NCBI RefSeq assembly: GCF_036245865.1
Contig: NZ_BTTW01000003.1
Span: 620,001-684,000 of the forward strand
From: Corallococcus caeni
GTDB lineage: Bacteria; Myxococcota; Myxococcia; Myxococcales; Myxococcaceae
DNA: 64,000 nt
Direction of reading: 5' to 3'
The position numbers were made by a program, and so were the translations under genes. A model generated the notes under the pieces. It worked only from the letters and a program-made list of their open reading frames with translations, had not been told where the DNA came from and searched no databases. Below are positions 18,518 through 26,549 of this stretch, one piece after another. Numbering within the stretch: the first letter of the stretch is position 1; each line of letters begins with the position of its first letter.

Positions 18518-18925
18518 CTACGGCTTCTTCGTCCCCGACGCCACAACTTTTTGCGGCTTCGCGACGGTTTTTACCTTCAAACGGTCCGCCACTTCTTCTC
18601 CTTCCCGCAGCAGGTCGGTGAGGGACGCCGCGTGGTCCGCCGCCGCCTTCTCCGCCGCCGCGATGGACTGGAGCAGCCGGGCGAAGTTCGGGGGCAGCTC
18701 CAGCCGGCCTGCCTGCACGGCCTGCCAGACGGCCTCGCCCAGCTCGCGGTGGGTCTGCTCCTTCTTGTCCTTGAGGAAGGCCGCCTTGCCGTTGGCCCGC
18801 GCCAGCTCCGTGTTGCGTTCAACGGCCTCCCGCAGCTTGGCCAGCTTGGCCTCGGCCGCCTGGAAGGCCTCGTTGATCTGCCGCATCACTTCGGTCTGTT
18901 TCGGATCTGCCGCCACGGCTGTCAC
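18518..18925 (-). CDS. small charged coiled-coil protein of unknown function
   Basis: A 135-residue cytoplasmic protein starting with GTG. It is almost entirely alpha-helical by composition (Ala, Glu, Lys, Leu), with a predicted coiled coil across the first 60 residues (INEAFQAAEAKLAKLREAVE) and a basic C-terminal tail (KVKTVAKPQKVVASGTKKP). There are no cysteines, signal peptide or recognised motifs. It lies between the RsmB-like gene (51 bases upstream) and tRNA-Ala on the same strand. I do not recognise a family; the basic tail could contact nucleic acid, which is a guess. Confidence 0.6.
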   Translation of the reverse strand: MTAVAADPKQTEVMRQINEAFQAAEAKLAKLREAVERNTELARANGKAAFLKDKKEQTHRELGEAVWQAVQAGRLELPPNFARLLQSIAAAEKAAADHAASLTDLLREGEEVADRLKVKTVAKPQKVVASGTKKP

Positions 18926-18976
18926 CCTCGGGAGAGGAGAAGGTCGTTCGTGCGTAGCGTGGCGGCTCGGCGACTG

Positions 18977-20356
18977 TCAACCCGCCTTGCGGACCAGCCG
19001 GGCGGCGAAGAAGCCCCCGCCGGGGACCCGGGGTGGCAGGGCGCGCAGGTAGGGGCCGTCCACCCCCACCTGGAGCTCCGCGGGCCACCCCTCCCCCACC
19101 GGCTCCAGGGCGAAGCCCGGGTGCTTCTGGAGGAAGGCCTCCACCACCGCGTCGTTCTCCTCCGGGAGCACGGAGCACGTGGCGTAGACGATGCGCGCCC
19201 CGGGCTTCACCTGGGCGGCCACATCCGCGAGCAGCGTGGACTGCGTGGCCTGGAACTCCGCGATGGCCTTCGCGGACAGCTTCCACTTCTGATCCGGCTC
19301 GCGCGCCAGGGACCCCGTGCCGCTGCACGGCGCGTCCACCAGCACCACGTCCACCGCGTCCAGCGGCACCGGGTGCGGGAACGTCACCTGCTTGAGGCCG
19401 AACTCGCGCACCCGGTCGCGCGCGTCCGCGAGCCGCCGCTTGGAGCGGTCTCCCGCCAGCACCTTCCCCTTCGCGCCCACCAGGTCCGCGAGCCCCAGCG
19501 TCTTGCCGCCGGCCCCCGCGCACACGTCCGCCACGGCGAGCCCCGCCAGGGTCGCCCCGGGAGGCAGGCACGCCAGGACGATGAGCTGGCTGCCCACGTC
19601 CTGCACCTGGAGCCGCCGGGCCTTCATCGTCCTCGACTCGAAGATGCGGTGGCTGGCGTCCGCGACGCGCAGCGCGTCCGGCGCACAGGGCACCGCCTCC
19701 GCCGCCACGCCTTCTTGCGCCAGCGCCGCGAGCACCGCGTCGCGCGTCCCCGGAGGCCGCGCGCGGAAGTGCAGCGACGGCTCCTCGTCCAGCGACGCCA
19801 TCAGCCCCGCGAGCGTCCCTTCCGGGTACACCTGCGCCAGCCGCTGCGTGAGCCACCCCGGGAACGAGTACCGGGTGGCCAGCCGCTCGACGACGGACTC
19901 CGGGCCCTCCGCCGCGGGAGGCTCCGCGAGGGGCTTCGTCACCAGCCCCTCCAGCACCGCGTCATGCAGCGTGCGCGGCCGCACCGGCCCCGGCAGCTTC
20001 ACCTCCGGCCCGATGCGCGCCCAGCCCTCGCCGCAGAACAGGCGCCGCCAGAGCGTGTAGCGCACCAGCGCCTGGTCCTCCGTGAGCACGTGCTTGCCGG
20101 GCGAGTGCCCCAGCTGCCGCGCCGCCAGGTCCAGCAGGCGCTGGTGCCGGGACAGCTCGCGCGCCGCCATGGCCACGAAGCGCCGCTCCTGTCCGCCCAG
20201 CCCCTCCGCCTCCCGGAGCGCCGTGGCGAGCGCGGCCTTCAGCGGCTCGCCCTTGAGGACGGCGATGTGCGTCTCCAGCGCCGCGGTGGCCGCGCGCCGG
20301 GACGGACGCCCCAGGCGTGACGGCTCATGCGGCAGGGGCCAGAGAGGGATGTCCAC
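18977..20356 (-). CDS. RsmB/NOP2-family RNA m5C methyltransferase
   Basis: A 459-residue SAM-dependent RNA cytosine-C5 methyltransferase. The N-terminal 200 residues contain the helical NusB/NOL-like RNA-binding part. The catalytic domain has motif I VADVCAGAGGKTLGLADL, an acidic AGDRSKRRL, the motif IV cysteine in VLVDAPCSGTGSL, and the motif VI cysteine in IVYATCSVLPEEND. Both cysteines needed for methylation and product release are present. The target is probably 16S rRNA, as for RsmB, though the exact base is not decided by sequence. The two-component gene upstream ends 15 bases before its start. Confidence 0.88.
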   Translation of the reverse strand: MDIPLWPLPHEPSRLGRPSRRAATAALETHIAVLKGEPLKAALATALREAEGLGGQERRFVAMAARELSRHQRLLDLAARQLGHSPGKHVLTEDQALVRYTLWRRLFCGEGWARIGPEVKLPGPVRPRTLHDAVLEGLVTKPLAEPPAAEGPESVVERLATRYSFPGWLTQRLAQVYPEGTLAGLMASLDEEPSLHFRARPPGTRDAVLAALAQEGVAAEAVPCAPDALRVADASHRIFESRTMKARRLQVQDVGSQLIVLACLPPGATLAGLAVADVCAGAGGKTLGLADLVGAKGKVLAGDRSKRRLADARDRVREFGLKQVTFPHPVPLDAVDVVLVDAPCSGTGSLAREPDQKWKLSAKAIAEFQATQSTLLADVAAQVKPGARIVYATCSVLPEENDAVVEAFLQKHPGFALEPVGEGWPAELQVGVDGPYLRALPPRVPGGGFFAARLVRKAG

Positions 20357-20371
20357 GGGTGACCTCGTCGC

Positions 20372-21037
20372 CTAGCCGCGCAGCGGCACGCACACGGCCA
20401 GCGCACCGGCCCGCGTCTTCAGCTGGGGCGACGCGCCCTGGCACAGGAAGAGGTAGCACGGCGCGGCATAGCGCTCCCCGTCCAGCTCCAGGTCGCCCTC
20501 CACCAGCAGGACGCCGTGGGCACGCTGGGGGAGGTGCCAGGAGAAGGTGGCGTCCGGCGAAAGGCGCAGCCACATCCGGGCGCTGTCCGGCGCCAAACCC
20601 GCGCAGCGCACCCCGGGCGAAGGCTCCGTCCATTCGGGCGCGTCAGCGGGCAGGGGCTCCCCGGCCGCGGCGACCACCTGGCGCTTGAGCTCCAGGAAGC
20701 GCTCCACCAGCCCCAGGATGTCGTCCACCTGGAAGGGCTTGATCAGCAGCGCGTCCGGCTCCGAGGGGTGCAGGACCTGGGCGACCTCGTCCGGCCCCGC
20801 GGCGCTGACGATGGCCACCGGGTGGCGCTGGCGGCGCGCGGCCTCCAGGACGCCGCGGCCGTCCGTGTGCCCTCCGGCGATGCGCATGTCGGTCATCACC
20901 AGCTCGAAGCGGTCCGCCGCCAGGGCGCGCAGCGCTTCGTCGAGGGTGCCCACCGCCTGCACGTCCGCCAGCTCGGAGACCAGCTCCCCCATTCCTTCGC
21001 GGAGGCTGGGATCATCCTCGACGAGCAGGACCTTCAT
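20372..21037 (-). CDS. response regulator with C-terminal cupin-like domain
   Basis: The start is the ATG at 21037, just before MKVLLVEDDPSL and with GGAAGA upstream; a longer frame to 21100 adds only a low-complexity leader. The 221-residue product has a receiver domain (residues 1-120) with the acidic pair ED, the phospho-accepting aspartate in ELVMTDMRIAGG and the lysine in LLIKPFQ. A C-terminal roughly 90-residue beta-rich domain (ATFSWHLPQRAHGVLLVEGDLEL) looks cupin-like. There is no DNA-binding domain. The output may be ligand sensing or protein contact. The gene is close upstream of the RNA methyltransferase (15 bases) and just downstream of tRNA-Leu. Confidence 0.75.
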   Translation of the reverse strand: MKVLLVEDDPSLREGMGELVSELADVQAVGTLDEALRALAADRFELVMTDMRIAGGHTDGRGVLEAARRQRHPVAIVSAAGPDEVAQVLHPSEPDALLIKPFQVDDILGLVERFLELKRQVVAAAGEPLPADAPEWTEPSPGVRCAGLAPDSARMWLRLSPDATFSWHLPQRAHGVLLVEGDLELDGERYAAPCYLFLCQGASPQLKTRAGALAVCVPLRG

Positions 21038-21127
21038 CGCGTCTTCCAGCGCGGCGGACAGGGGAGCGCTTTCACGTTCGGGCGGCCCGGAAGACGGCAT
21101 CTCGGGCGCCGGGTCTGCGTTTGAGGA

Positions 21128-21213
21128 TGGCCCTCCCCGGACTCGAACCGGGACGCGGGGTCAGCCGCAGCGGATTTTGAGTCCGCCTCGTCTACCAATT
21201 TCGACAGAGGGCC
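21128..21213 (-). tRNA. tRNA-Leu (anticodon CAA)
   Basis: An 86-nt class II tRNA on the minus strand. The acceptor GGCCCTC pairs perfectly with GAGGGCC. The anticodon stem GCGGA/TCCGC encloses loop CTCAAAA with anticodon CAA, the variable arm (TGCGGCTGACCCCGC region) is long as expected for leucine, and the T arm has GGTTCGAGTCC. It reads UUG codons, rare in this G+C-rich genome. The CCA end is not encoded. A TATACG sequence upstream (21240s, minus strand) could be its -10 element. Confidence 0.95.
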
Positions 21214-21312
21214 CCTTGGGTGTGAGCGAGGCGGCCGAACGTATATCGCGCCTTCGGTTCGTGTGCATCCGAAGATTGCGGTGGTCCACGCACACCGCTA
21301 AAGGGGCAGCGC

Positions 21313-22056
21313 ATGTACAACCTCCTCATCTCCCTGGCCGTCGGGCTGGCGGTCGGCGTGCTGGTGAAGTTCGCCGGCGGCTTCTCCTGGTGGGCCGGCA
21401 TCGTGCCCGGCGTCATCGTCTTCTTCGCCACCTACATCGTGCTCGCCCGCCGGGTCTCCACCCGGGTCCAGGCGCTGATGACGACGGTGCAGAATGATCT
21501 CCAGGGCCAGCCCGCCAACCAGAAGGAAGCCCAGGGGCGCGTGGACCGGGCCGTGAAGACGCTGGAGCAGGGCCTGGTCTGGGACAAGTGGCAGTTCCTC
21601 ATCGGGCCGGAGCTCCACGCGCAGATCGGGATGCTGAAGTACATGGTGAAGGACCTGGACGGCGCGAAGCCCCACCTGGAGAAGGCCAGCGGCCGCAACT
21701 ACATGGCCAAGGCCATGGAGGGCGCCCTGCACTTCCGCCGCAACGACGTGCCCGCCATGAAGGCGTCCTTCGAGGCCGCGGTGAAGAGCGGCAAGAAGGA
21801 ATCCATCGTCTGGGCCGTGTACGCGTGGTGCCTCCTCCAGCTGAAGGACAAGGACGGGGCCCAGCGCGTGCTCGCGCGCGGCGTGGAGCAGAATCCCTCC
21901 GACGAGAAGCTCAAGGGGAGCCTCGCCCAGCTGCAGAACGACAAGCGCCTGAAGATGAAGCCCTACGAGCCGCTCTGGTGGCAGTTCGGCCTGGAGGCCC
22001 CGCCGGTGATGCCCCCCATGGGCGGGCGCCGCGTGCAGTTCACCCACCGGCGCTGA
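21313..22056 (+). CDS. membrane-anchored TPR-like protein
   Basis: A 247-residue protein with two N-terminal transmembrane helices (about residues 4-22 and 26-46, MYNLLISLAVGLAVGVLV and WWAGIVPGVIVFFATYIVLA). A helical cytoplasmic part follows, with TPR-like repeats (LEQGLVWDKWQ..., AKAMEGALHFRRNDVPAMKASFEAAV, AVYAWCLLQLKDKDGAQRVLARGVEQNP). It ends with a Pro-rich segment. Such proteins act as assembly or scaffold factors; nothing specific can be said. It stands alone between tRNA-Leu and a long intergenic region and is followed by a terminator-like hairpin. Confidence 0.8.
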   Translation: MYNLLISLAVGLAVGVLVKFAGGFSWWAGIVPGVIVFFATYIVLARRVSTRVQALMTTVQNDLQGQPANQKEAQGRVDRAVKTLEQGLVWDKWQFLIGPELHAQIGMLKYMVKDLDGAKPHLEKASGRNYMAKAMEGALHFRRNDVPAMKASFEAAVKSGKKESIVWAVYAWCLLQLKDKDGAQRVLARGVEQNPSDEKLKGSLAQLQNDKRLKMKPYEPLWWQFGLEAPPVMPPMGGRRVQFTHRR

Positions 22057-22076
22057 AGTCCCGGTGGAAGTGCCGG

Positions 22077-22111
22077 CCCGGCGCCACCGCAATGGCGCCC
22101 GGGTCCCCTTT
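22077..22111 (+). terminator. candidate terminator after the TPR gene
   Basis: GGCGCCA (22080-22086) pairs with TGGCGCC (22093-22099) around loop CCGCAA. The flanking CCC and GGG extend the stem with one bulge. A short TCCCCTTT tract follows. It lies 20 bases beyond the stop codon. Confidence 0.5.
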
Positions 22112-22600
22112 CGCGGCCCGCCGCGATCCCGTCGATGGCGCCGCTTCCGTGCGCGCGCTTCCGGGGAGTTCTCAACGGATCAGCCGCTCCACCCCACCTC
22201 CGGGAGCCCCTTCCGGAGCGGCCCGCGTCCGGCAATTCCTACCGTGCGCGCCGCCCGTACGCTGCAACGTCTTCCGATCGCCTTGTTGGCTGTCGCGCGG
22301 ACCCCCATGCAACCCCCTGAAAAGAGGCCGGCCACCGCGTGAGTCGCGGGGCACAGGGCTTGCTCTCGGGCAGGGACACGCGGGCGTCCGGGGCGGATGG
22401 TTCCCAAAGCCCCCGCGGAGGCGGACGGGCTTGGCAGCCGGAGGTCTCGGGTGAAGTTTGGATGGGTGGGTGGGTGCTTGCAAGACGGGGCGGCGGCGGG
22501 TGCGCGTGGGGCGCAGGGGCGTGGGGAGCATCTGGATGGGCGTGGCGCCCGAGACTTTCGGCCTGCCATTTCGGGGCAGGCGAGCGGAGCGAACCAGTTC
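22112..22600. other. long leader region before the REC-GGDEF gene
   Basis: About 490 bases without a supported gene. Codon positions show no protein-like bias, and the open frames across it are extensions of antisense or upstream frames. At 22460-22474 there are three GGG runs separated by single T residues and preceded by GG, a possible G-quadruplex on the plus strand about 130 bases before the REC-GGDEF start codon. No clear promoter or RNA structure was recognised otherwise. Confidence 0.5.
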
Positions 22601-23557
22601 ATGGAACGGCACGGCCGCAGCAGTGAGCGCGCGCTCCTGCTCATCATCGAGGACGACACCGGCGTGCGCGAAGGCCTGATGGACCTGCTCGCCCCGCGCT
22701 TCGACGTGCTGGCCGCGCCGGACGCGGACGCGGGCGTGGAGCTGGCGCGCGAGCACCGCCCGGACCTGGTGCTGCTGGATCGCTTCCTGCCCTCCGGGGA
22801 CGGGCTGGCGGTCCTGGAGACGCTCCAGGGCGACGTGCGCACGGAGATGGTGCCGGTCATCTTCCTCACGGGGGACGCGGACGAGGCGACCCTGGAGCGA
22901 TGCCTGGAGATGGGCGCCGTGGACTTCATCCACAAGCCGGCGAGCTCGCGCGAACTGCTCGCCCGCATTGACCGCGCGGTGCGCCAGAGCGAGCAGCAGC
23001 GCAAGCTCCAGGTGCTGGCGCAGACGGACGCGCTCACCGGGCTGGCGAACTTCCGGGCGCTGTCGGTCCGCCTGGAGGACGAGTTCAAGCGGGCCCTGCG
23101 CTACGGCTACGCGCTGAGCGTGGTGGTCATCGACCTGGACCACCTGAAGGCCATCAACGACGGCATGGGCCACGACGTGGGCAACCGCGCCATCCTGGCC
23201 CTGGCCACCCTGATGCAGGGCAACCTGCGCGAGTCCGACTTCGCGGCGCGCTTCGGCGGCGACGAGTTCGTCGTGCTCCTGCCGCACCAGACGTCGCTGG
23301 AGGCCGCGGTGTTCGCGGAGCGGCTGCGCTCGGAGCTGCGCGGCGTGAACGTGCAGCGCGGTGACGGGCGCCCGGCGCCCTTCGGGTTGAGCATCAGCGT
23401 GGGCGTGGCGGACCACACGGCCGACTCCCCGCGCGAGAGCACGGAAGCCTTGCTGAAGGCGGCGGACGCCGCGCTCTACGAGGCCAAGCGGGAGGGGCGC
23501 GACCGGGTGGTGGTGTACGGCCAGTCGCTCCACACCCCCTCGGCGCAGCGGCACTGA
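22601..23557 (+). CDS. response regulator diguanylate cyclase (REC-GGDEF)
   Basis: The start is the ATG at 22601, directly before the receiver domain; the upstream frame is low-complexity. The 318-residue product has a receiver domain with LLIIEDDTGV, phospho-accepting D60 in LVLLDRFLPSGDG and FIHKPAS lysine, then a GGDEF domain with an intact GGDEF at 219-223. The inhibitory RxxD site (RESD) stands five residues earlier, so a c-di-GMP-producing and product-inhibited enzyme is expected. The LTGLANFRAL and DLDHLKAINDGMGH motifs are also intact. A Rossmann-REC fusion gene starts 26 bases downstream, which suggests a shared signalling unit. Confidence 0.92.
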   Translation: MERHGRSSERALLLIIEDDTGVREGLMDLLAPRFDVLAAPDADAGVELAREHRPDLVLLDRFLPSGDGLAVLETLQGDVRTEMVPVIFLTGDADEATLERCLEMGAVDFIHKPASSRELLARIDRAVRQSEQQRKLQVLAQTDALTGLANFRALSVRLEDEFKRALRYGYALSVVVIDLDHLKAINDGMGHDVGNRAILALATLMQGNLRESDFAARFGGDEFVVLLPHQTSLEAAVFAERLRSELRGVNVQRGDGRPAPFGLSISVGVADHTADSPRESTEALLKAADAALYEAKREGRDRVVVYGQSLHTPSAQRH

Positions 23558-23583
23558 CGGCGGGAAGGGAACGAGGGCGCGCG

Positions 23584-25320
23584 ATGAGCGGGACCAGCAA
23601 GCTTACGAGTGGTTCGAGGGTGGCGATCGTCGGCGGAGGCATCGCCGGGGCGGGGCTCGCGGCCTCCCTGCTCTTCAACGGCCGCGCGCGGGGCGTGGCC
23701 CTGGACGTGCGCGTCTACTCAGGCGGCACCGAGGAGCGCACCGCGCCCCCTGCCCTGCTCACGCCGGAGTGCCGCTCGCGCCTGGCCGCGCTGGGCTGCC
23801 GCATCCCGCCGGAGTGGCGCGCGCACGAGCTGCGCGGCGTGGAAGTGATTTCCCAGGGCGAGCGCGAGCTCTTGCCGTGCGCCGCCGGCGGCCTCTGGGT
23901 GGTGGACGGCTGGCCCCGGGGTGAAGGCGGCCTGGACATGGTGCGCCACGTGCTGTCCACGGCGGCCAGCGCGCAGGGCGCCCGGTTCGTGGACCGCCAC
24001 GTGGAGCGCGTGGAGCGGCAGGCGCCCGCTCCGGATGCTCCCACGGCGGTGCGCAACGCGGGCCCCCTGGTCGTCCGAGCGCAGGGCAGCGGTGAGCGCT
24101 TCCACGCGGTGGCGCTGGCCGCGGGCGCGGGGCCGCTCCTGGGTGACGCCTTCTTCAAGGGCTTCCGTCCCGCGCCGTCCATGCCGGCGGTGCAGGCGCG
24201 GCTCCAGGGCGCGATGACGGGCCGGGACCTGGCGCCGGTGGCGCGCCTGTGGGTGGCCCCGCTGCCTTCCGTGGATGCGCTGTTCCTCATCCCGGGCGCG
24301 TCGTCCGTGTACGCGCTGGCCTTTGGCGCGGCGGTGACGCCGGCGGACCTGTGCCAGGTGCTGATGATGGCCGCGCGCGACGGCCTGCTGGAGGAGGGCT
24401 TCGAGGTCGCCGCGCTGGAGACGACGCGCCTGCCCTTCGGCCCCGGCCGCACGCTGGTGGCGCCCGGGCAGCTGGCGGTGGGCCCCGCGGCCTTCGGCCA
24501 CCCGCTGCAGGTGGGGCTGTCGGAGACGCTGGCGTCGTGCAGCCGCGCCGCGGTGGCGCTGCTGGATGGCGGGCTTGACGCGCCGTCGCTGGAGCGCAGG
24601 TACGTGCGCGACGGGCTGGGCGAGCTGATGGAGGACGCGGCGGCCGGTGCGCGCTCCATCACCTGGCTGCGCCGCGCGGGCAAGCGGGCCCCGGCCGCGT
24701 TCGTCGCGGCGCGCGCGAAGCATGCGACGGGCGGCGTGTATGGCGGCGGTGTGCTGGGCCTGAGCGCCCCCACTCCGTTGGGGCTGCTGTCCGCGGCGCG
24801 CTGGTCGGGAGTGCGGGAGGTGGTGGGCTCGTGGCTGCGCACGCCGATGGAGCCCGTGCCGACGTTCGTGCCGGAGGTGGAGCCGGACCTGTACTACGTG
24901 GTGGACGACGACGCGGACACGCGCGAGGCGCTCACGCTGCTGCTGGAGAGCACCGGCGCGCGCGTGGTGTCCTTCGCGGACGAGCTGGCGCTGTTCTGCG
25001 CCGTGGCCCGCCGCCCGCCCACCGCCATCCTCCTGGACGTGGTGCTGCACTGGGTGGACGGCCTGCGCCTGTGTGAAGGCCTCAAGCAGCACCCGCTCAC
25101 CCGCGACACGCGCGTGCTGGTGATGAGCGGCCTCAACCGTCCGCACGTGCGGCAGCGCGCGCTCGACGCGGGCGCGGAGGCCTTCCTGCCCAAGCCGGTG
25201 AACCCGGACCGCCTCCTCTGCCAGCTCACCGGCCGCGTGCCGGACCCGCTGGCCGCGCCGCGTGAAGTCCTCCGGCCCGCCGTCGTGGAGTCCTTCGGCG
25301 AAGACCGTTTCGCCTCCTGA
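23584..25320 (+). CDS. FAD/NAD(P)-binding Rossmann protein fused to a receiver domain
   Basis: A 578-residue fusion. The N-terminus has the dinucleotide-binding motif VAIVGGGIAGAGLAASLL of flavin-dependent oxidoreductases and lycopene-cyclase-like proteins. It continues to about residue 430 with a second Rossmann-type region (VALAAGAGPLLGDAFF) and a late VAPGQLAVGPAAFGHPLQ segment that recalls the FAD O2'-binding GD/G motif, but without a clear GD. Residues about 435-560 form a receiver domain (YYVVDDDADTRE, phospho-accepting D485 in ILLDVVLHWVDG, FLPKPVN). Oxidoreductase activity is uncertain; the redox-binding part may act as a sensor or be inactive. It sits 26 bases downstream of a REC-GGDEF cyclase. 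Confidence 0.82.
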   Translation: MSGTSKLTSGSRVAIVGGGIAGAGLAASLLFNGRARGVALDVRVYSGGTEERTAPPALLTPECRSRLAALGCRIPPEWRAHELRGVEVISQGERELLPCAAGGLWVVDGWPRGEGGLDMVRHVLSTAASAQGARFVDRHVERVERQAPAPDAPTAVRNAGPLVVRAQGSGERFHAVALAAGAGPLLGDAFFKGFRPAPSMPAVQARLQGAMTGRDLAPVARLWVAPLPSVDALFLIPGASSVYALAFGAAVTPADLCQVLMMAARDGLLEEGFEVAALETTRLPFGPGRTLVAPGQLAVGPAAFGHPLQVGLSETLASCSRAAVALLDGGLDAPSLERRYVRDGLGELMEDAAAGARSITWLRRAGKRAPAAFVAARAKHATGGVYGGGVLGLSAPTPLGLLSAARWSGVREVVGSWLRTPMEPVPTFVPEVEPDLYYVVDDDADTREALTLLLESTGARVVSFADELALFCAVARRPPTAILLDVVLHWVDGLRLCEGLKQHPLTRDTRVLVMSGLNRPHVRQRALDAGAEAFLPKPVNPDRLLCQLTGRVPDPLAAPREVLRPAVVESFGEDRFAS

Positions 25321-25374
25321 CACCGTCCCGCACGCGACGGGGTTGAACCGGGGCGTGGGCCCCGGCGCGGGGAC

Positions 25375-25716
25375 GTGGGCTCGGATTCGCGCGGGGATGA
25401 CGACCCGCCCCGCCGGAGGAGCTCAACCGCATCCCGCAGGCCCCGGACCACGGTGGGCCCTGCTGCCTGGGCAGCAGGCGCCGTCGGACTCGCGGTCGCG
25501 GCCGGCACGGGCACCCGCTTCCTGGAGGCGTTCCGCGACGACGCCTTCGAGGCGATGCGCGGCTCGTGGAACCGCGATCCGCTCACCAGGTACGTGCACA
25601 TCGACGCGCAGGGCACCACGGCCCGGCTGGCGGCCACGGCTGTGGCCGTCGGCTGGGCGCTGCTCGTCACGGACGAGGCGAACGGCGTCCGCCGCCGCAT
25701 CGGCTACCCGGGCTAG
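25375..25716 (+). CDS. possible small membrane protein
   Basis: A 113-residue frame with GTG start. The first 30 residues are Arg/Ser/Asp-rich and may be untranslated; an alternative GTG at 25453 begins VGPAAWAAGAVGLAVAAG, a hydrophobic helix. A second hydrophobic stretch (ARLAATAVAVGWALLVT) follows a charged middle. The start is weakly supported and no family is recognised, but the hydrophobic pattern is better than expected for a chance frame. Confidence 0.4.
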   Translation: MGSDSRGDDDPPRRRSSTASRRPRTTVGPAAWAAGAVGLAVAAGTGTRFLEAFRDDAFEAMRGSWNRDPLTRYVHIDAQGTTARLAATAVAVGWALLVTDEANGVRRRIGYPG

Positions 25717-25740
25717 ACTTCACTCACTGATATCCCTTGT

Positions 25741-25761
25741 TCACCCAAAGTGAATGGGTGA
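25741..25761. terminator. short inverted repeat between convergent genes
   Basis: TCACCCA (25741-25747) and TGGGTGA (25755-25761) form a 7-bp stem with a 7-base A/G-rich loop. It lies between the convergent small membrane ORF and the HdeD-like gene. No strong T-run is present on either strand. Confidence 0.35.
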
Positions 25762-25778
25762 CAGGGTCGTCCTGGCGC

Positions 25779-26372
25779 TCAGGCCTCCACGTGGTGCAGT
25801 CCCCGCCGCAGCATGAGCGAGCCGGACATCATGGAGATGCCCCGGAAGAAGACGGCGAGCCCGACGAGGGTGCCCACGAGCCACACGGAGGACGAGGGCC
25901 ACCGGGCCATGACGCTGATGCCCAGGACCAGGGAGATGAGGCCGTAGGCCAGGTCCCATCCCCACTGGAAGTAGCGGTCCATGACGGAGGTGATGACGTG
26001 GAAGAGGCCGCTGGCGAAGAAGTAGCCGGCGATCAGCAGCGTCAGCGAAGCGAGCCCCGCGGCCGGGTACATGACCGTGAGGATGCCGACGACGGTGGTG
26101 AGTACGCCCCCGAGCATGAAGGACCAGAAGGTGCCCCGGCCTTCGCCTCGGGAGCGGACGGCGGCGGCGATCTCCAGGACGCCGCCAATCACCAGCATCA
26201 TGCCCACGAAGAAGACGGTGACCATGCTGGTGAAGAAGGTGGCGCCCAGCAGCACGACCCCCGCGATCGCCGTCAGCAGGCCCAGGAGGAAGGGGGCGCC
26301 CCACATCGCCGAGGCCCCCCGGGAAGGACGGTCCGGCCGGGTGTCCGGCGCGCGTTCGACATTCGTTCGCAT
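25779..26372 (-). CDS. HdeD/DUF308 family membrane protein
   Basis: The start is chosen at the ATG at 26372 with GGAG 9 bases upstream; the frame extends to 26489 without further support. The 197-residue inner-membrane protein has six hydrophobic helices in three similar pairs, typical of HdeD (for example FLLGLLTAIAGVVLLGATFF, FWSFMLGGVLTTVVGILTVM, WDLAYGLISLVLGISVMARW). HdeD has been tied to acid resistance in E. coli at high cell density; the biochemical role is unknown. It is a single gene. Confidence 0.85.
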   Translation of the reverse strand: MRTNVERAPDTRPDRPSRGASAMWGAPFLLGLLTAIAGVVLLGATFFTSMVTVFFVGMMLVIGGVLEIAAAVRSRGEGRGTFWSFMLGGVLTTVVGILTVMYPAAGLASLTLLIAGYFFASGLFHVITSVMDRYFQWGWDLAYGLISLVLGISVMARWPSSSVWLVGTLVGLAVFFRGISMMSGSLMLRRGLHHVEA

Positions 26373-26549
26373 GGCGATCTCCACGGTGATGGCTGCCCGC
26401 CTCGGGCCCTCGGCCGCCTGTCGGTCCGGGAGTGGACGAGGGGGAAGCGTTTCCTCGTGGAAGATGGGAGCGGCGTCGGTTGCGAACAATCCACGCCCCC
26501 CGCCGAATGAAACAGAGCAGCGAGCAGGGGCCGGCGTGGCCCACCCCGC

